The position numbers and the translations under genes are program-made. The notes under the pieces are model-generated. The model ran no database searches, was not told where the DNA came from, and was given only the letters and a program-made list of their open reading frames with translations. From Lithospermum erythrorhizon (Eukaryota; Streptophyta; Magnoliopsida; Boraginales; Boraginaceae), in the NCBI GenBank assembly GCA_019722365.1, contig JADFUC010000869.1, positions 1-64,000 on the forward strand: a DNA stretch of 64,000 nt, written 5' to 3'. How positions within the stretch are numbered: the stretch's first letter is position 1; every line of letters begins with the position of its first letter. Positions 47,851-60,364 of this stretch are shown here, piece by piece.

Positions 47851-49216
47851 CGCCTAACATGGTACATTGGATGAGCGTGGTCTAGTTAAGTCGACACTAA
47901 AACTTGTCAAACAAAATCATCACCTCTAAACTCTTGAAACAATGTGAGGAGACATTTTTATTTGTTAACAATGCATATATTGATGTGAGTTTATAACAAA
48001 TTAAAGCTAGATTAGTTAACTTGATGCATAAGATTGATAAAGGTCGCTCATAAGTAAGACTCTTTGATCTCTCCATCTCAAAGTTTAAGAAATATTTACT
48101 TTTAAACCAATTTTAATACAAATTCAAATTACAATCTCAGATCTTTTTTTCTCTATTCAACTCACTAAAAAAAAGTCAAATTAAAACTTAATTTGAGATT
48201 TCTATTTTTGAAGAAAAAAAAGATCCTGAGATTTTTTGGATGAAGTGAATATTTTTAATGTCTGCAAATAACTAATGTCATAATAATTTAGTCAAGTTTT
48301 GTATAATAACAATTAATAATGTGCAAGCTAATTAGCTAATGGTGGCCACGAATCTTTGTTATTGGACGGGTAAATCGAGATCCGTCCGGTGCGATGCTTT
48401 TTACCGAAACCTTAACGATCCGGTGCAGGAATTGTTTTATCCAAAAGCGAAGATAAAGGAGCGGACCCGATTACCCGATAAGAAAGGGAGTATAAATTGT
48501 AAACCTACCTCATTCATTCATCTGTACTTTACATTCGCCGCAGCGCGCCTTAAGCACCATTAACCGCTCCTTGAAATGTGATGGCTTGTAAACTCTTATA
48601 ACAATGATGATTATTGAATACAGGCCCTCGCGATTCGACGGGATGGTATCATCATCTTCAAATCTTATTTCTCGATTTTGATTTCAAGTTTTATGTTAAA
48701 TTTGATTTCAATTTCGATTTGTATGTTGAAGGTAGTGATGATTGTTGTTGAATCTGAGCTTCAATTGCTAATCAAATTCGATTTTTATGTGGTATTCAAT
48801 TCGATTTTTATGTTGAATTCGGTTTCAATTTGTATTTGTTTTGATGTTGAATTTAATTATGATTTATCTAAGCTTCAATTGTTGATGATTTGTTAATGAA
48901 ATGTTAATCCAATTCGATTTTTAGCATTTCTGATTTGGATTTTTTGATTTTGGGGTTTTCCGCCGGATGCACGGAACTTTTGTTTGGCTTGAGTTCGAGT
49001 ATCCGCTATAAATTATCGAGGCCAGGTTCCGGTCCAAAAAAAATATCCGGTACTTGATATCGGTCGATTAACAATAGAACGGTATCCCCTGCAATCCGGT
49101 CCCAGCGGGAATGTTGTTACTGGACCGAACAGGACCGAGGCGACCTTAGGTATTGCGATCGCCCACTTAGTGACATCGCAGATTTCTTATCAACTCCGGT
49201 AGAGCTGTGTCTTCGT
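47851..49216. other. Intergenic DNA with degenerate simple repeats
   Basis: The part 48660-48910 repeats AATTCGATTTTTATGTTGAA-like sequence in a degenerate way. The part 48340-48560 is less AT-rich, with a 74-codon plus ORF (48339-48563) that has no recognised motif. Probably remains of an unidentified element. Confidence 0.4.
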
Positions 49217-49722
49217 AAAAATCCTCGGGATTTAAGGGTATGAGACGTCTCTTGTGGGACGTCCTTTATAAAAAGTTTCTTGCTATCTTAATTTTGTCAG
49301 GCGATTTGCCACAGTGGTTGGCAGGTGACATGCAGTGATAGAGGTAAAGGGACTCATGTGAAAACTTTGGTCCTCTATTAGTAAGTTAGTATTTGAAAGT
49401 TTGTCAAGGCGATTTACTAATTATTTTCAATCAACATGTATCGTTCTTATCGACTCCAGTGGGGAAGCGTAATATAAAAATCTTTTAGAATTTACGGGGT
49501 TTGGGGCACGTCTTCTGTGGGGCGTCCAGCTATAAAAAGTTTACTTTTATCTTGGTTTTGTCGAATTTGTTGCCTTGATGGCCGCAGATAGTGTCGGTAA
49601 GAGAGGTCTGAGGATCGAATCAATCTCGGCGCAAAGCGGGCTTGTCTCCCAAAAAAAATCCTTCGGCGTTTAAAGGGTATGGAGGCGTCTTGCCCGATTA
49701 AGGACGGTCGTATAAAAAGTTT
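49217..49722. repeat. Three degenerate copies of a module with GGACGTCC and TATAAAAAGTTT
   Basis: Copies at about 49217-49281, 49473-49542 and 49651-49722. Each goes AAAATC, TTTA-GGG, a (G)ACGTC-type or GGCGTC-type step, then TATAAAAAGTTT (at 49266, 49531 and 49711). Spacing is irregular (265 and 180 bp). Confidence 0.65.
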
Positions 49723-49739
49723 ACCACATCTTAGTTTTA

Positions 49740-49965
49740 GGCCCAGTGGCGTAGCTGTGGAAAAGGAGGCGAGAGTGCTAAATGCGACACCACTAGCCCT
49801 GCTTTTATGTGGTGTGGGTTAGTCAGCTTAAGTGGTAGAATCTCGTATTGAAGTGGTTTTAAATGAAGCTACCGTCCCACGACAGTTGAGAGCCTTTCGC
49901 GTGCTCTGTGAAATCGCGGGTAGGAGCACCGAGGAGGCCGTAGTGTGAGCAGTTTCACACTTTTT
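49740..49965. repeat. About 220-bp repeat, copy A
   Basis: Shares GCCCAGT, GGCGAGAGTGCTAAAT, GGTGTGGGTT, GTCAGC, TGAAGTGGTTTAAA-like and GCCGAGGCCG-like blocks with copy B at 50313-50530, in the same order. A CAGCTTAAGTGG stretch resembles a pol III A box, but no good B box follows. Confidence 0.65.
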
Positions 49966-50312
49966 AGCTAATGGTAAAATATTTTAACTTTAAATGAATT
50001 AATTAGGAGTTTGACACATGATAAGCTATGAATAACAATTAATCCTCTTCTGAAAAAATCAATAAATGTTATACGTATTCCTTTTCCTACTCTCTTTTTT
50101 ATTTACTTTCAAGCGATATGATGAGCATTGAAAAATCATAATTGATGAAAAAATTGCGTCTGGCGTTATACATATTTCCACTACTTGATAACCGGCCAAA
50201 TAATCGGCTAGCTAGCGAGGCGAATAGTCAGCCTTGAAGAATAAAAGAATATCTAAATCATTACTCCCATTATTTGCCACTAAATCACGAAGGCTTTAGG
50301 AGGCGTAAATTT

Positions 50313-50530
50313 CGGCCCAGTAAAGGGCGAGAGTGCTAAATCTTGGCAGCACTGGCGCTTTTTATGCGGTGTGGGTTGAGGTCAGCATGATGTGAGAATA
50401 CCAAATGATGAAGTGGTTTAAAGAAAACTACAGTCTACGGCCAGGTTGAGGCCTTGTCACGATTCCTTCATAAGGTGGAATAAAAGGAATGAGACGCCGA
50501 GGCCGGATTAATGTGAGAAGCGGTTTTGAA
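50313..50530. repeat. About 220-bp repeat, copy B
   Basis: Diverged second copy of 49740-49965. It is followed by an A-rich stretch (about 50545-50560), which would fit a retroposed sequence. Confidence 0.65.
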
Positions 50531-53500
50531 ACTTTATAAAATTATTTAAAAAAAAGAGCTTTAAGAAGATAGTTCCTTAGGGTCACCAAAGGCTAAATTA
50601 AGATTATTTAATTAATTTATATTGTTCATGAAAGTTAGGACCACATACATAACCATATTAAAATTGAACATAAGAATGTGAGGTTAGCTATACTAGATCT
50701 TCAAAGGGTCTATCTACACCACTTGCTAATCACACAAGCTGAAATCGCCCTTCTTTTTTCATGTAACCAATTCAATTACTACTAAACACTATTACCAATT
50801 ATGAATAATAATACTATTAATTTAGAGTTAAAATTGATTTTTTAAACCCCCCTGTTAAATTAAGATGTACTAGTATGTATTTGTGAATTGGTAAAGCATG
50901 TCCTTTTTTTATTTTTCCAGTGCTTATTAATGTCCATAGGTAATCTACTCATTGAAGTGAAACTTTTACGATGCAAATGTGAAAACTCAAACTTGAATTC
51001 TTGCTTATTATTAACTCTAATGATGCACTTATATATTAGTCTATGCTTATAGAAAACTAACTTATTATAGTCTTCAAAGGGTTGTAGTCAGAGCAGTCTG
51101 TGATAGTACAAAATTATTGTACTGTGAATTTAAGGAACTTATTCCTTTGGGCCATTTTACAGTTGCTGCATCGTATGAGGTCTCGACAGACTAACACAAT
51201 CCGAACTAGGAATCATTTTTTGTAATGAATCATTTGATGATTTATAGGGTAGGTATTAAGTACTAATGTCTAGCTTTTCACATGGCCAAGAAGTGTGGAG
51301 GGAAGTACCGATGAGCTTCCCTCACGGAAACGAAAATGCTAATCTACATGAGTTATACCATGAGTTAACTAATAAACATAATCTGCTACATATCTATGTT
51401 CTATATTCTGAAATGATTTCCTAAATTGAAACACATCAATAACATAATTTTAAGTGCTATTTTTAAACAATTAAATAAAAATTATTGTTGAGAATTCATG
51501 CATTCCACCCTAAAATAAATTGGTGATTAGAGAAGTCGTTCATGATATTATGAATTATTTTGTACTTTAGTAATCTTTTGATGTGTCATTTATATCCTTC
51601 GTATGTTTTAACCCGGTCCACTCAGACCCTGGTTCATTGGACCACAACATTGGGTGACCGGTCCATTTTGGATCATATCAACTAGGCGGGGTTATACGTG
51701 TAATTTAACGATAATTGGTCTGATACTATGTTGAGACTCATGAAATTTAATTTTAAAATCAATTGGTGATAGGTAGAGTTACATCTAATATTTCAATATA
51801 ATTTATCTCATGTATAACTTATTACCAACTCAGATAAAAAGTATACAAATGCTACTATTATATTACTCCGTATTACATTTTTATAGAGTGGTTTGATCAG
51901 GGTTTCACTTATCGGCCGACCGGCTCGAATCATGACCGAATTAACCTGGAACTCGACTCTATAATTAATCAAATCTGCAAATAAATCCGGAACTAGCTTG
52001 AAATAATGGTAAAGCAATTCATACTCTTCTTGGGACAAATTTTGCTTCACTTCATCTCTCTTGAAATTATTGTACAAATTACCCCTAAAACTTAAGTTCC
52101 ATTCAACCAATAATTATTGTAAGTCCCGACCGAAACAGGGGAATGGATGGAACAAATGAAGAATTAAAGGATGATGTGAAATAGAGAAAACATCCACCTA
52201 AATTCTGGACTATGCCTAGAGATCTCATCATCTCATCCACATGAATCATCAACGAATAGAATAGCACTAGTTGTTTCAGTTAGATACACATAACTCAAAG
52301 CATATGTTTTTTCATATCCAGAAATAACAAAAAATCGATATAATTAGCAAGTGGGGATGATGCAACAATCAGCTTCTCCCTATTCCATGGGCTTCACGTA
52401 CACTAGCTAACCTAACCATTTGCAATAACTCACTCCAATTAATTTGTTTTTAATTGTTGTTATAGATTGTTACAATTATTTTTTCACTCTACCGTTGATA
52501 AGGCCTCCACATATAATAAAAAAAAAAGCTAATACAAAATAATAAAAATAGAATATTATTACAAATAATTTGAGTGAAAATATTATTACCCATGTTTTAG
52601 CTGAAGCTTTTGATTATAAAAAACTTTTTGTTACTTACTTTAATGAATACAATACTTTTTTGCAATTGATAAAATTGAACTTATTTATAAATACATTTTT
52701 TGATATTCTAATATTTCATATTATAATAAAAAAGTTATACATCATTACACACATTTTAAAATAAGAAAACGTTAATTAAAATTAATTGAAGGCAACATAA
52801 ATTTGCAATGGACATATATGCCCCTTATCTGTTGCAGTTCTCAGAGTTTGTCTATGTTTACAGTTTGTATTCTGCCTACTTTAAGCTGTCAATTATTATA
52901 CGCGGCTGCCTATTTTAGTCAAATACACTTATGCAAACAGGCCAATTGGCAAATGCCCATATGAATTAAATAGGGTATAGTTTAATTTATATATTTCAAA
53001 TCTTGTGTGCGTCATATTTTTCTCCCATATAATATGTGGAGACCTAGATTTTGACTTAAAATTTCATACGATTCCTCCATGGCATTTAAGAAATTGTTAC
53101 TTAAAAAAAAAGTCAAAATTCAGCATGAGTGGTCATCTTAAGATTATTTGTTGAAATTTTCTTGGTTTATGGCATTTTTGTGTTGTTGGTAGGAAGCAAC
53201 TGAAATAGCAGGTCAGCAGCCCTTGATTATTTCGTCTATATATGAATCATCAAATTGGATACCAAAAAATTATAATAAAACAACATTACATCACAAAAAG
53301 ATTGAATAAGAAATTTCTTATATCTGCGTCTACACTAGGCAAATCTCAATGTTGATGGTGGGAGAGATAGGACGTTCTAGGTGGTCTTTTACTAGTATTT
53401 GAAATAAATTTGATTGATTATTGAATTACTCGAATAAATCAAATTTTGATTTAATCGGTATATGTTTATTAAGTGAATACCAATTACACGCTATATGTAT

Positions 53501-53638
53501 ATGAAAAAAATAACGAAAGAATTTTTTTTAAAATCGATGAATAAAAACACAGTATATCTGAAATAACCTTCTCTAAAATCATCGGGAGGTGTATCAAAAA
53601 CATAGAACTAATCTGAAAATCTTTATTTAAAAAAAATA
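50531..53638. other. Intergenic DNA with one unassigned ORF
   Basis: AT-rich. 51608-51700 resembles 19770-19830 (CACAACATTGG, GTCCA, GGATC-TATCAA) and is probably a dispersed repeat. A 100-codon minus ORF (51808-52110) is described separately. Nothing else recognised. Confidence 0.45.
51808..52110 (-). CDS. Unassigned small ORF, uncertain gene
   Basis: 100 codons from MVEWNLSFRG. The protein is mixed in composition with balanced charge (FKRDEVKQNLSQEEYELLYHYF, then a hydrophobic C-terminus IIVAFVYFLSEL). This is less biased than the chance ORFs around it, which are rich in Phe, Ile and Lys. No domain is recognised. It may be a fragment of a longer coding sequence or a chance ORF. Confidence 0.25.
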   Translation of the reverse strand: MVEWNLSFRGNLYNNFKRDEVKQNLSQEEYELLYHYFKLVPDLFADLINYRVEFQVNSVMIRAGRPISETLIKPLYKNVIRSNIIVAFVYFLSELVISYT

Positions 53639-53697
53639 AATATTCCTTGATTTAAATATACTCTGTAATATTCCTTGATTTAAATGTACTCTGTATT
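53639..53697. repeat. 29-bp tandem duplication
   Basis: AATATTCCTTGATTTAAATA/G TACTCTGT occurs twice in direct succession with one difference, about 390 bases before the FAF start codon. Confidence 0.8.
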
Positions 53698-54082
53698 TAT
53701 TCCGGAGTATATTGTACATAGAATAAATTCTTTAATTGATGCTGATTTTAGACTTCAAATATATTTTATGTAATCTGTGGCAGGTTAACAGTTGTAGATT
53801 CAAGTGGTGCAAAAAGGTCCTCAATCAACATCCCCCTCCCTCCCTCCAAAAGGTATGACACCCTCAGCACTTTTGAGCACTACAAATTCACACCCTCCCA
53901 CCCTCTCATTCAACATCTTCTCTTCTCATTTCTTCCTCTGCTCTCTTCTAACCCTCCCATTCCCACAAAAATATTTGATCAATTCATATAATTCAACTTT
54001 GTTCCTCTTCCACCTCAGCATACACTTCATCTAAGTTTCCATTGAATTACTTGTCCATATTTTCTTGTTCCCTTTCACCAAA

Positions 54083-54991
54083 ATGTCAACAATAGTATAT
54101 CAAGGTGTGCAAACATGTTTTGAGTCTCAATTAATTGAGACAACAATTTTGAAACTCAAAGTGGCACAACTTACTTCAACAGAAAACAAATGTCACATTC
54201 AAGAATTCAACAAAAACCAAGAAAATATTCCATCACAAGGCTTCCATTGCATGCAAAACATTTCCAATATTCCCTCTAGCCCCAATGAAAAACAGAACTC
54301 ATATATTCACCCCTTAACTAAAACATCTCCAAAATTGAGCCAAAAAAGCCTGGAACTTTGCACTGAGAATCTTGGAAGCGAAACAGGCAGCGATGATGGT
54401 GTGGACATCGACATTTTATTGTTCAACGACAACGTTGAGAATTCGATAAGTGATGGATTAGTCTCAGAGGTGGAAGAAAAAAAGGTGGCATTCAAATTGG
54501 AATCAAGAATTAGTAAAAAAGAAACTCCTAGGAGTTTTCCACCTCCATTGACATCAATGAGGAGTTCAAATTCAATCCAATGTAGAACCCATCGTGAAGA
54601 TGGTAGATTGATAATTGAAGCCATTGAAATACCATCAAGAAACACTTATCTTCAAGCTGAAAGAAGCAATGGTAGGCTCAGGTTAAGCTTTATAAATGAT
54701 TGTGACATTTATTTTGACACAGAAATGAATAATGAAGGTGATGAAATAAATGATGATTATGAAAGTTATGACTATGTTGAAGATTGTAATGAAGGTGAAG
54801 AACTAGCATATGATGATGATGATGAGGAAAATGATGAAAATATCGAGGAGGAAATTATTTTGAATAAGATTGAGGTTGAGGGTGAAATTGGAATTGAGAA
54901 ATTTCAAAGGCTTAGTAGGTGCATAGAAAGTGGTCATGACAATAGGAATTTATGTAATTGGAGGAATTCTTTGTGGGTGGCAACATCCTAA
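54083..54991 (+). CDS. FANTASTIC FOUR (FAF)-like protein, single exon
   Basis: Intact 302-residue ORF. The start at 54083 gives MSTIVYQGVQTCFESQLIE, the usual FAF N-terminus; an upstream in-frame ATG at 54065 would add six residues that relatives lack. Conserved blocks: LCTENLGSETGSD (93-105), then the FAF domain at 149-203 (PRSFPPPLTSMRSSNSIQ, HREDGRLIIEAIEIPS, AERSNGRLRLSF). The C-terminal third is very acidic. Known role: FAF proteins act in the shoot apical meristem and phloem, limit meristem size and repress WUSCHEL in Arabidopsis. Here only family membership is shown. Arg-to-Cys at IQCRTHRED (IQVRPHRED is common) is a small variation. A C/T-rich leader precedes the gene. Confidence 0.88.
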   Translation: MSTIVYQGVQTCFESQLIETTILKLKVAQLTSTENKCHIQEFNKNQENIPSQGFHCMQNISNIPSSPNEKQNSYIHPLTKTSPKLSQKSLELCTENLGSETGSDDGVDIDILLFNDNVENSISDGLVSEVEEKKVAFKLESRISKKETPRSFPPPLTSMRSSNSIQCRTHREDGRLIIEAIEIPSRNTYLQAERSNGRLRLSFINDCDIYFDTEMNNEGDEINDDYESYDYVEDCNEGEELAYDDDDEENDENIEEEIILNKIEVEGEIGIEKFQRLSRCIESGHDNRNLCNWRNSLWVATS

Positions 54992-57900
54992 AAGTCTTTG
55001 TAAGATTGATCTTTTATTGAAAAATCTAACAATTTTTAGCCCATAATTGTCATTGTTTGGAGTAATGTTTAGCTTACAATTATAAATTTCTTGTCATATA
55101 GAGTATGATTATTTTTATATGCTGATCGTGTTGAAGAAATCTTCCAACGATTTATGATTGAAACAAAATGATATAGACCAACTAACTAACGTTTGTTAAA
55201 ATTTTCATTTTGACCATATTCATTTTAAACTATCCTAGTTTGGCACTCGGTAATCTTAAAATGTCTCATAGTTTGGAGTAATGTTTAGCAATCGGGTTAT
55301 TGCTAGATATATGAAGCATTGAAGCTTAATCAAAAGATAAAAATTGGATGGAGAAGTAATCGTATGAAGGAAAAAGAGAAAATTGCTAGAAACTGATTGG
55401 GAGACACATCGATAGAGATGACCACCGATACGTTCATCGATGTAAAAATCTGCCACATGCTAGATGACTAGATGTAACCTTCACATTGAATAAGATCAGA
55501 GAATAGTCATTGGGTTGATTTAATTTCCACATTTTTCATTTGTTTGTATATTGATTGTGTCATTGAATGAGCATTATTGGGGCATTTGGGGATGTTTGGA
55601 TTGGATTCCTAACCATAACTATCTGATTTAATAATGAATGATTCAATAGTATTGTGAAAGCATCTACAGCAGTACCCCCATGAAAGTTTCGGATTTCTTT
55701 CTTTGTTGCGTATATATTTCTTTTTTTTGTGCTTGAGCTTCCCCAACAATTGTCTTTAGTTAGGAATTTATGTGTTAGATTATTTGTAAAACTTCAATAT
55801 CGATATTAAGTAATTTGTAATTACATGTGTCGGTCGGCGATGGGCGCGATTTCGCTGATTGTAGAACATAGCCCCCACGAAACTTGTTTGGGGCCACAAG
55901 TGCTCTCACTCAGATTTTTAGTTGTCGTTAGCGTAATTTTTTTGTTTCAAAAATATAGTTGTCGTTAGCCTTGATAAATTGGCAATTTTACGTTTTTGAT
56001 GTCTTTCATTATTTTTTTACAGTGAACTTGTTAACTATAGTTTGAATTAATTGATATTTTAAATTTTTGATGCGTATTTTGAAATCTTTTTAGTTTTCGT
56101 AATAATTGTGCGAAATGCAGAATGACGGTAAATCGAAACAAGTAATAGATTCAATATATATTGAGTATACCTGTAGGAATCTCGCATAGTGCAGCGCTTT
56201 AATGTGATGGTGAGCGTTCGAATCCCTCAACTTAATTGTTCTTTTTCATCTTATTGTATATGTGAAGTTTTGTTATTTTTAATGATAACTAGTCTAAGCC
56301 TCTGATTTTAAATTAGTTTAGCAATCAATAATAGAAGACTTAAATCTATTTAAAATACACGATATTCTACTTTTTAAAAAAAAATTCAACCTTTGAACAA
56401 TTTATAGTTGTATTACCAAACTTGAAAAAATAATACAAAGTATTATGTTAATTCTTAGATATGAACCTAATTATGATTTATTAAGTTCATAAAATTTGTA
56501 ATATGATATATTAAAGCATCAATATGTACTTTAAATTTCATGAATTCATATATAGTATTTATATTGTATTAAGCTATGTAATTCTAAATTTCAAGTATTA
56601 TTAATCTTACTTTATAATTTCATATTATGTGTTTATTATAAGATGTTACATGAAAATACTTTCTAGATGTGAAGAAATAAAAAGTGAATAAAAAAATTAG
56701 TTACTCTTATGTTTCATTTAATTTTTTAGTTGATACAAATTAAAAATTATTAAAATAAGCTGAAAAATACTAAAATTATGTATATTAGGGGCCTCATTTT
56801 TTATTTTTTTATCTTGGGTCGAGAATCTCATAGCAAATGCTGTATATAATCGTCTTCTTCGTCTCTAATTAAAAAAAAAACTATCTGATTTAATAAAATG
56901 TCTACTTGTCGTTTTACATGCGAAGATCGGCTAAGTCGATTAGAACAATCATAGTATTTCTAAAGTGTGAAATAGATTCTGTTAACGATACTTCGAGGTG
57001 CAGCGAAATCTTATGGAGGAGTTAATTGCGAGGTAGGCCGACTTTCGTTTTAGCAAGTCCAAGATAAGGTTAGTTGGTTAGGAGGAGTCAGTCAGCTGTG
57101 TAAAGAGAAGCGAAACTATTGATATTTAATCTCTAATTATTCTGGGAATTAAAAGCCCCATGCCGAACTAATCATTGTGATTACTATATCCTACCGCCTC
57201 AACACCCGACAAAGGAAAAAGTACTCCGTAAATAGTAAAAAACATTGGTCCTAGTGTGTGTGCGCTAGCTTATTGATGTAAGCCACAGTGAGTTTAAGCC
57301 TAAAAGAGTAAAAGGTGCAAAATTTGTTGAAGTGTTTAAGATCCCACATGAATCTAGATTATTCTGTCATCCTCATGGTTTCGCACTTTCACGTTGTAAT
57401 TAGGTACCATAAACGTAAACTTGGTCATTAGCTCCTCGTATGCCTGTCGGCATCGGCTCTAATATGCTTTTGAATTTCTTAATACTACGCCGCAGCGGCT
57501 AGGAACGTCTTCAATAATAGAGCAGATACAAACTCTGTATCTGTAGTATTTCTGACATACAAATACGGATTAATCACTATTACTATTACTAATTACTATG
57601 ACTAATATATATAAAAATATAAATAAGGATTGTATTTCTTTCGTTTCTTCTCTTTTCATATTATTAATTATTAAATTACCCTTAACCGCAAAGGTCCAAA
57701 TAAAATCGATCCATGTTACCATTTAGATTTTACGGGAGGTCAAAATTTTACCTTCTAGTTACTTGTGTAGACGGAAAAAAAATAAACATTATTGCATCAA
57801 CCCTTGTAATTATACACTTCATAAGTAGTCTATTTTGATTTATTTGATGTGTTCTTTCAAGATTGTGATTATTAGTTCTTCACGGTTTAGTTATGACTAG

Positions 57901-58734
57901 TATTTGGGTATAATTAATAATTGTGCATCGTAATAATTATTAAATAAAAATTTTAATTTTAATAATTCTAAGAAAATATTAGTTATCATATATCATATGA
58001 AAATATTTATTCAAATAATTAATGGTTTATAAATATTTTATTACAATAGTAATACGTAATCGTAATTTTAATTGAAAATTTTAATCGAACATGTAAAGAA
58101 ATTTGATGAACAAATGTTAAACATATAAAAGGTCAAGTGTGGAATTAAAAATCACCATGCATACTAAAAATAACTTTTCGACTTTGTTAAAAGCGTAGCG
58201 TGATATCTTCATTCAGTATTTAAGAACTTGTCTTGGCTATAATATTATAGATATATGCATGGATTCTTTTTATAAAGTGAAGGTATTTATTTGCAGCAGA
58301 TGATGAGATGGATGATCATATATATATACCTTATATAGAGTAATTTAGAATCAATTACTCTCCCTTATAAAGTAATTTAGAATCAATTAATATGGTATGA
58401 TATGAATAGCTAATAGAAGTAGTAGTTAATTGTTATTAGAATTCATGAGTTGTTAATTAAGAGGTGATATTATTAATTGAAAATATAATATTTGTGACTT
58501 TTAGAGAAAATGATAATTTAGTAATTAGTAGTATGAAAATTAAAGAAAAGGAAAGAAAAAAAAATTAATAATAGTAGATAAAAAATCTACCCATTAAATC
58601 CTTATTTATAGTATTGTGAGTTAATGAAGTCAATTACAAGTTTGGAATCGTAAAGTTTGTTAATACTTTTTATCATGAAAAAGGTAAATGTGACAATCTT
58701 TTAGAGGTGGAATTATTAATTAAAATCGATTTAA
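54992..58734. other. Intergenic DNA with scattered element remains
   Basis: AT-rich. 55830-55950 and 56785-56860 contain GGGGCC / GGGGCCTC-type ends that may bound a non-autonomous hAT-like element of about 1 kb; no transposase lies between. 56900-57560 is less AT-rich and unassigned. No gene recognised. Confidence 0.4.
56175..56235 (+). mobile_element. tRNA-like pol III promoter remnant, possible SINE fragment
   Basis: A perfect B box (GTTCGAATCCC, 56216-56226) follows GCATAGTGCAGCGCTTTAATGTG, which has loose A-box character. The sequence cannot fold into a complete tRNA, so a SINE fragment or tRNA relic is more likely. Confidence 0.35.
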
Positions 58735-58945
58735 AGTGACGAACGAAGAGTAGCAAGCTTACGATCTTGATTGGCATGAGTTTATTTGAATCAAATTATC
58801 GAAGTTAATAGTAATGTACTGTCTATGTTAGCAATCTACTAAATACGTATTGAATATAGCTTTCAATCAAATATAATAATACGTTAAAAGTTATTTGAGT
58901 TAAAGGCAGAAAATAATTATTAAACCATGATTGGCAATATCTCAA
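58735..58945. mobile_element. Diverged second copy of the Stowaway-like MITE
   Basis: Shares with 44809-45062 the blocks TTACGATCTTGATTG, TTTATTTGAATCAAA, TTAATAGTAA-GTA, AATACTA-like and TTATTTGAGTT in the same order. The termini are too changed to show the GGAGGGAGTA end. Confidence 0.6.
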
Positions 58946-58988
58946 TTAGTGTTTAAGTTTATAAAACTTGCATCATTTTTGTTGTGAT

Positions 58989-58994
<6 letters not shown>

Positions 58995-59048
<54 letters not shown>
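58995..59048. repeat. (AT)27 microsatellite
   Basis: 54 bp of uninterrupted AT dinucleotides, the longest simple repeat in the window. Confidence 0.95.
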
Positions 59049-59051
<3 letters not shown>

Positions 59052-59059
59052 CAAATTAA

Positions 59060-60364
59060 TTATATGACACATACAGGTATGAGTTGGGGCCGAAGTAAAT
59101 CAGCCTGAATAATCAGTCGCCGGCGATGGATAAAAAACAATGATTTCATTTTGATGGGCCATCGAGAATCAAGCGATTGATTTCAGATGGGCCGAGTTGT
59201 ATATAAAACTTTCACGATCGTAAAACAAGATGCGGTTTCATAAATGTCATCTATGACAACCTAGGCATAAAGCAGCACTTGTAGGGAAATAGGGGTGAAC
59301 TGAAAGGCTGAGTGAATACAAATAATAAAGCCAGAAGTTAACTTCTGGCTCGTACAAAACTGAGGATAATTCAAGACACTTTCTGCATATTTAACGTATC
59401 ACGCGCCACGAGTTATATTTTATATCCTTACACCTCAGGGATTGCATTTTATATCTTCTCGTGAATATCTTTCATGGACTTTCCATTCGCAATAATCGCG
59501 CTTGCGTCAGCAAGCTACTTCGCGATGCTGTCTCGGGGAGATATCTCTACTGTTGTTATGTTTCTTTAGTATCAATTCCCAACATAATATATAACTCGAC
59601 ACACAACTGACTCAACATATATACGGCGTCTTCATTAACTTCAGCGTCACCTTGTTCAGTGAAACTTCTTCATACCGCTTAAAAGTGTAGAAAACTCCCG
59701 ATTATAGTCGTGCACTTTCACCTGCATCTAAATGTTAATCATAAGAATTTCGAATCGTTTAAATTTAATAAATGTCTGGTGAGCAACGTGTATCTTCAAA
59801 TCAAACTGATGCGAAATTATCTCACACTAAATTCTTCATTAGAAGTATACGGGCTTTAAATGAACATGGTGACGTCGTGGTTGAATTAAATAAGCTTTTA
59901 TATACTAACGTTTGAATGACTTTCATATATATATATAAATATTGACGTAAATTATGTATAGGTTTATAATTTTTTTTATACCTAATGTCTCGTTTCGAAA
60001 GTTATACCGGTTAACCCATTTAGCGGCCCAAGGGATGTATAGCGATTAATACCAGGCCTAGGATCCTGAAGAATCTAATAATATTATCAAACAGGAACTT
60101 TAATTAAACATAATTTCATCAAGGCGACATCTAATTATGTCGGTAATCAGATTACAATAGAACTTTAAACAATAATAGAGATGTATAATACAAAATCTCG
60201 ATAGGCCTTGTCGCCCAGGGTAAAATCATAGAGACTTCGACAGACTATTTCTGATCGTCGACCCGTATCTCTCATATCTCTCTGACTTTCTGATAGCCTG
60301 CGTATCTTTCGATCCGTCACTGCGGAATGGACGATGTTGATAAAAGCATTTCTTATACCGTAGT
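59060..60364. other. Unassigned sequence, possibly the 5' part of the MULE
   Basis: No ORF of note. Composition changes several times. It lies before the minisatellite and transposase remnant and may include the element's terminal region, but no terminal inverted repeat was identified. Confidence 0.35.
59329..59350. repeat. Perfect 22-bp palindrome
   Basis: Two 11-base arms, AGCCAGAAGTT and AACTTCTGGCT, meet with no spacer. The sequence around it is less AT-rich and unassigned. Confidence 0.9.

Noticed and set aside
49217..49722. CRISPR-like array
   Set aside because: Only three diverged copies with unequal spacing in a plant genome; not a CRISPR.
56175..56235. Functional tRNA gene
   Set aside because: Good B box but no complete cloverleaf; kept only as a possible SINE fragment.
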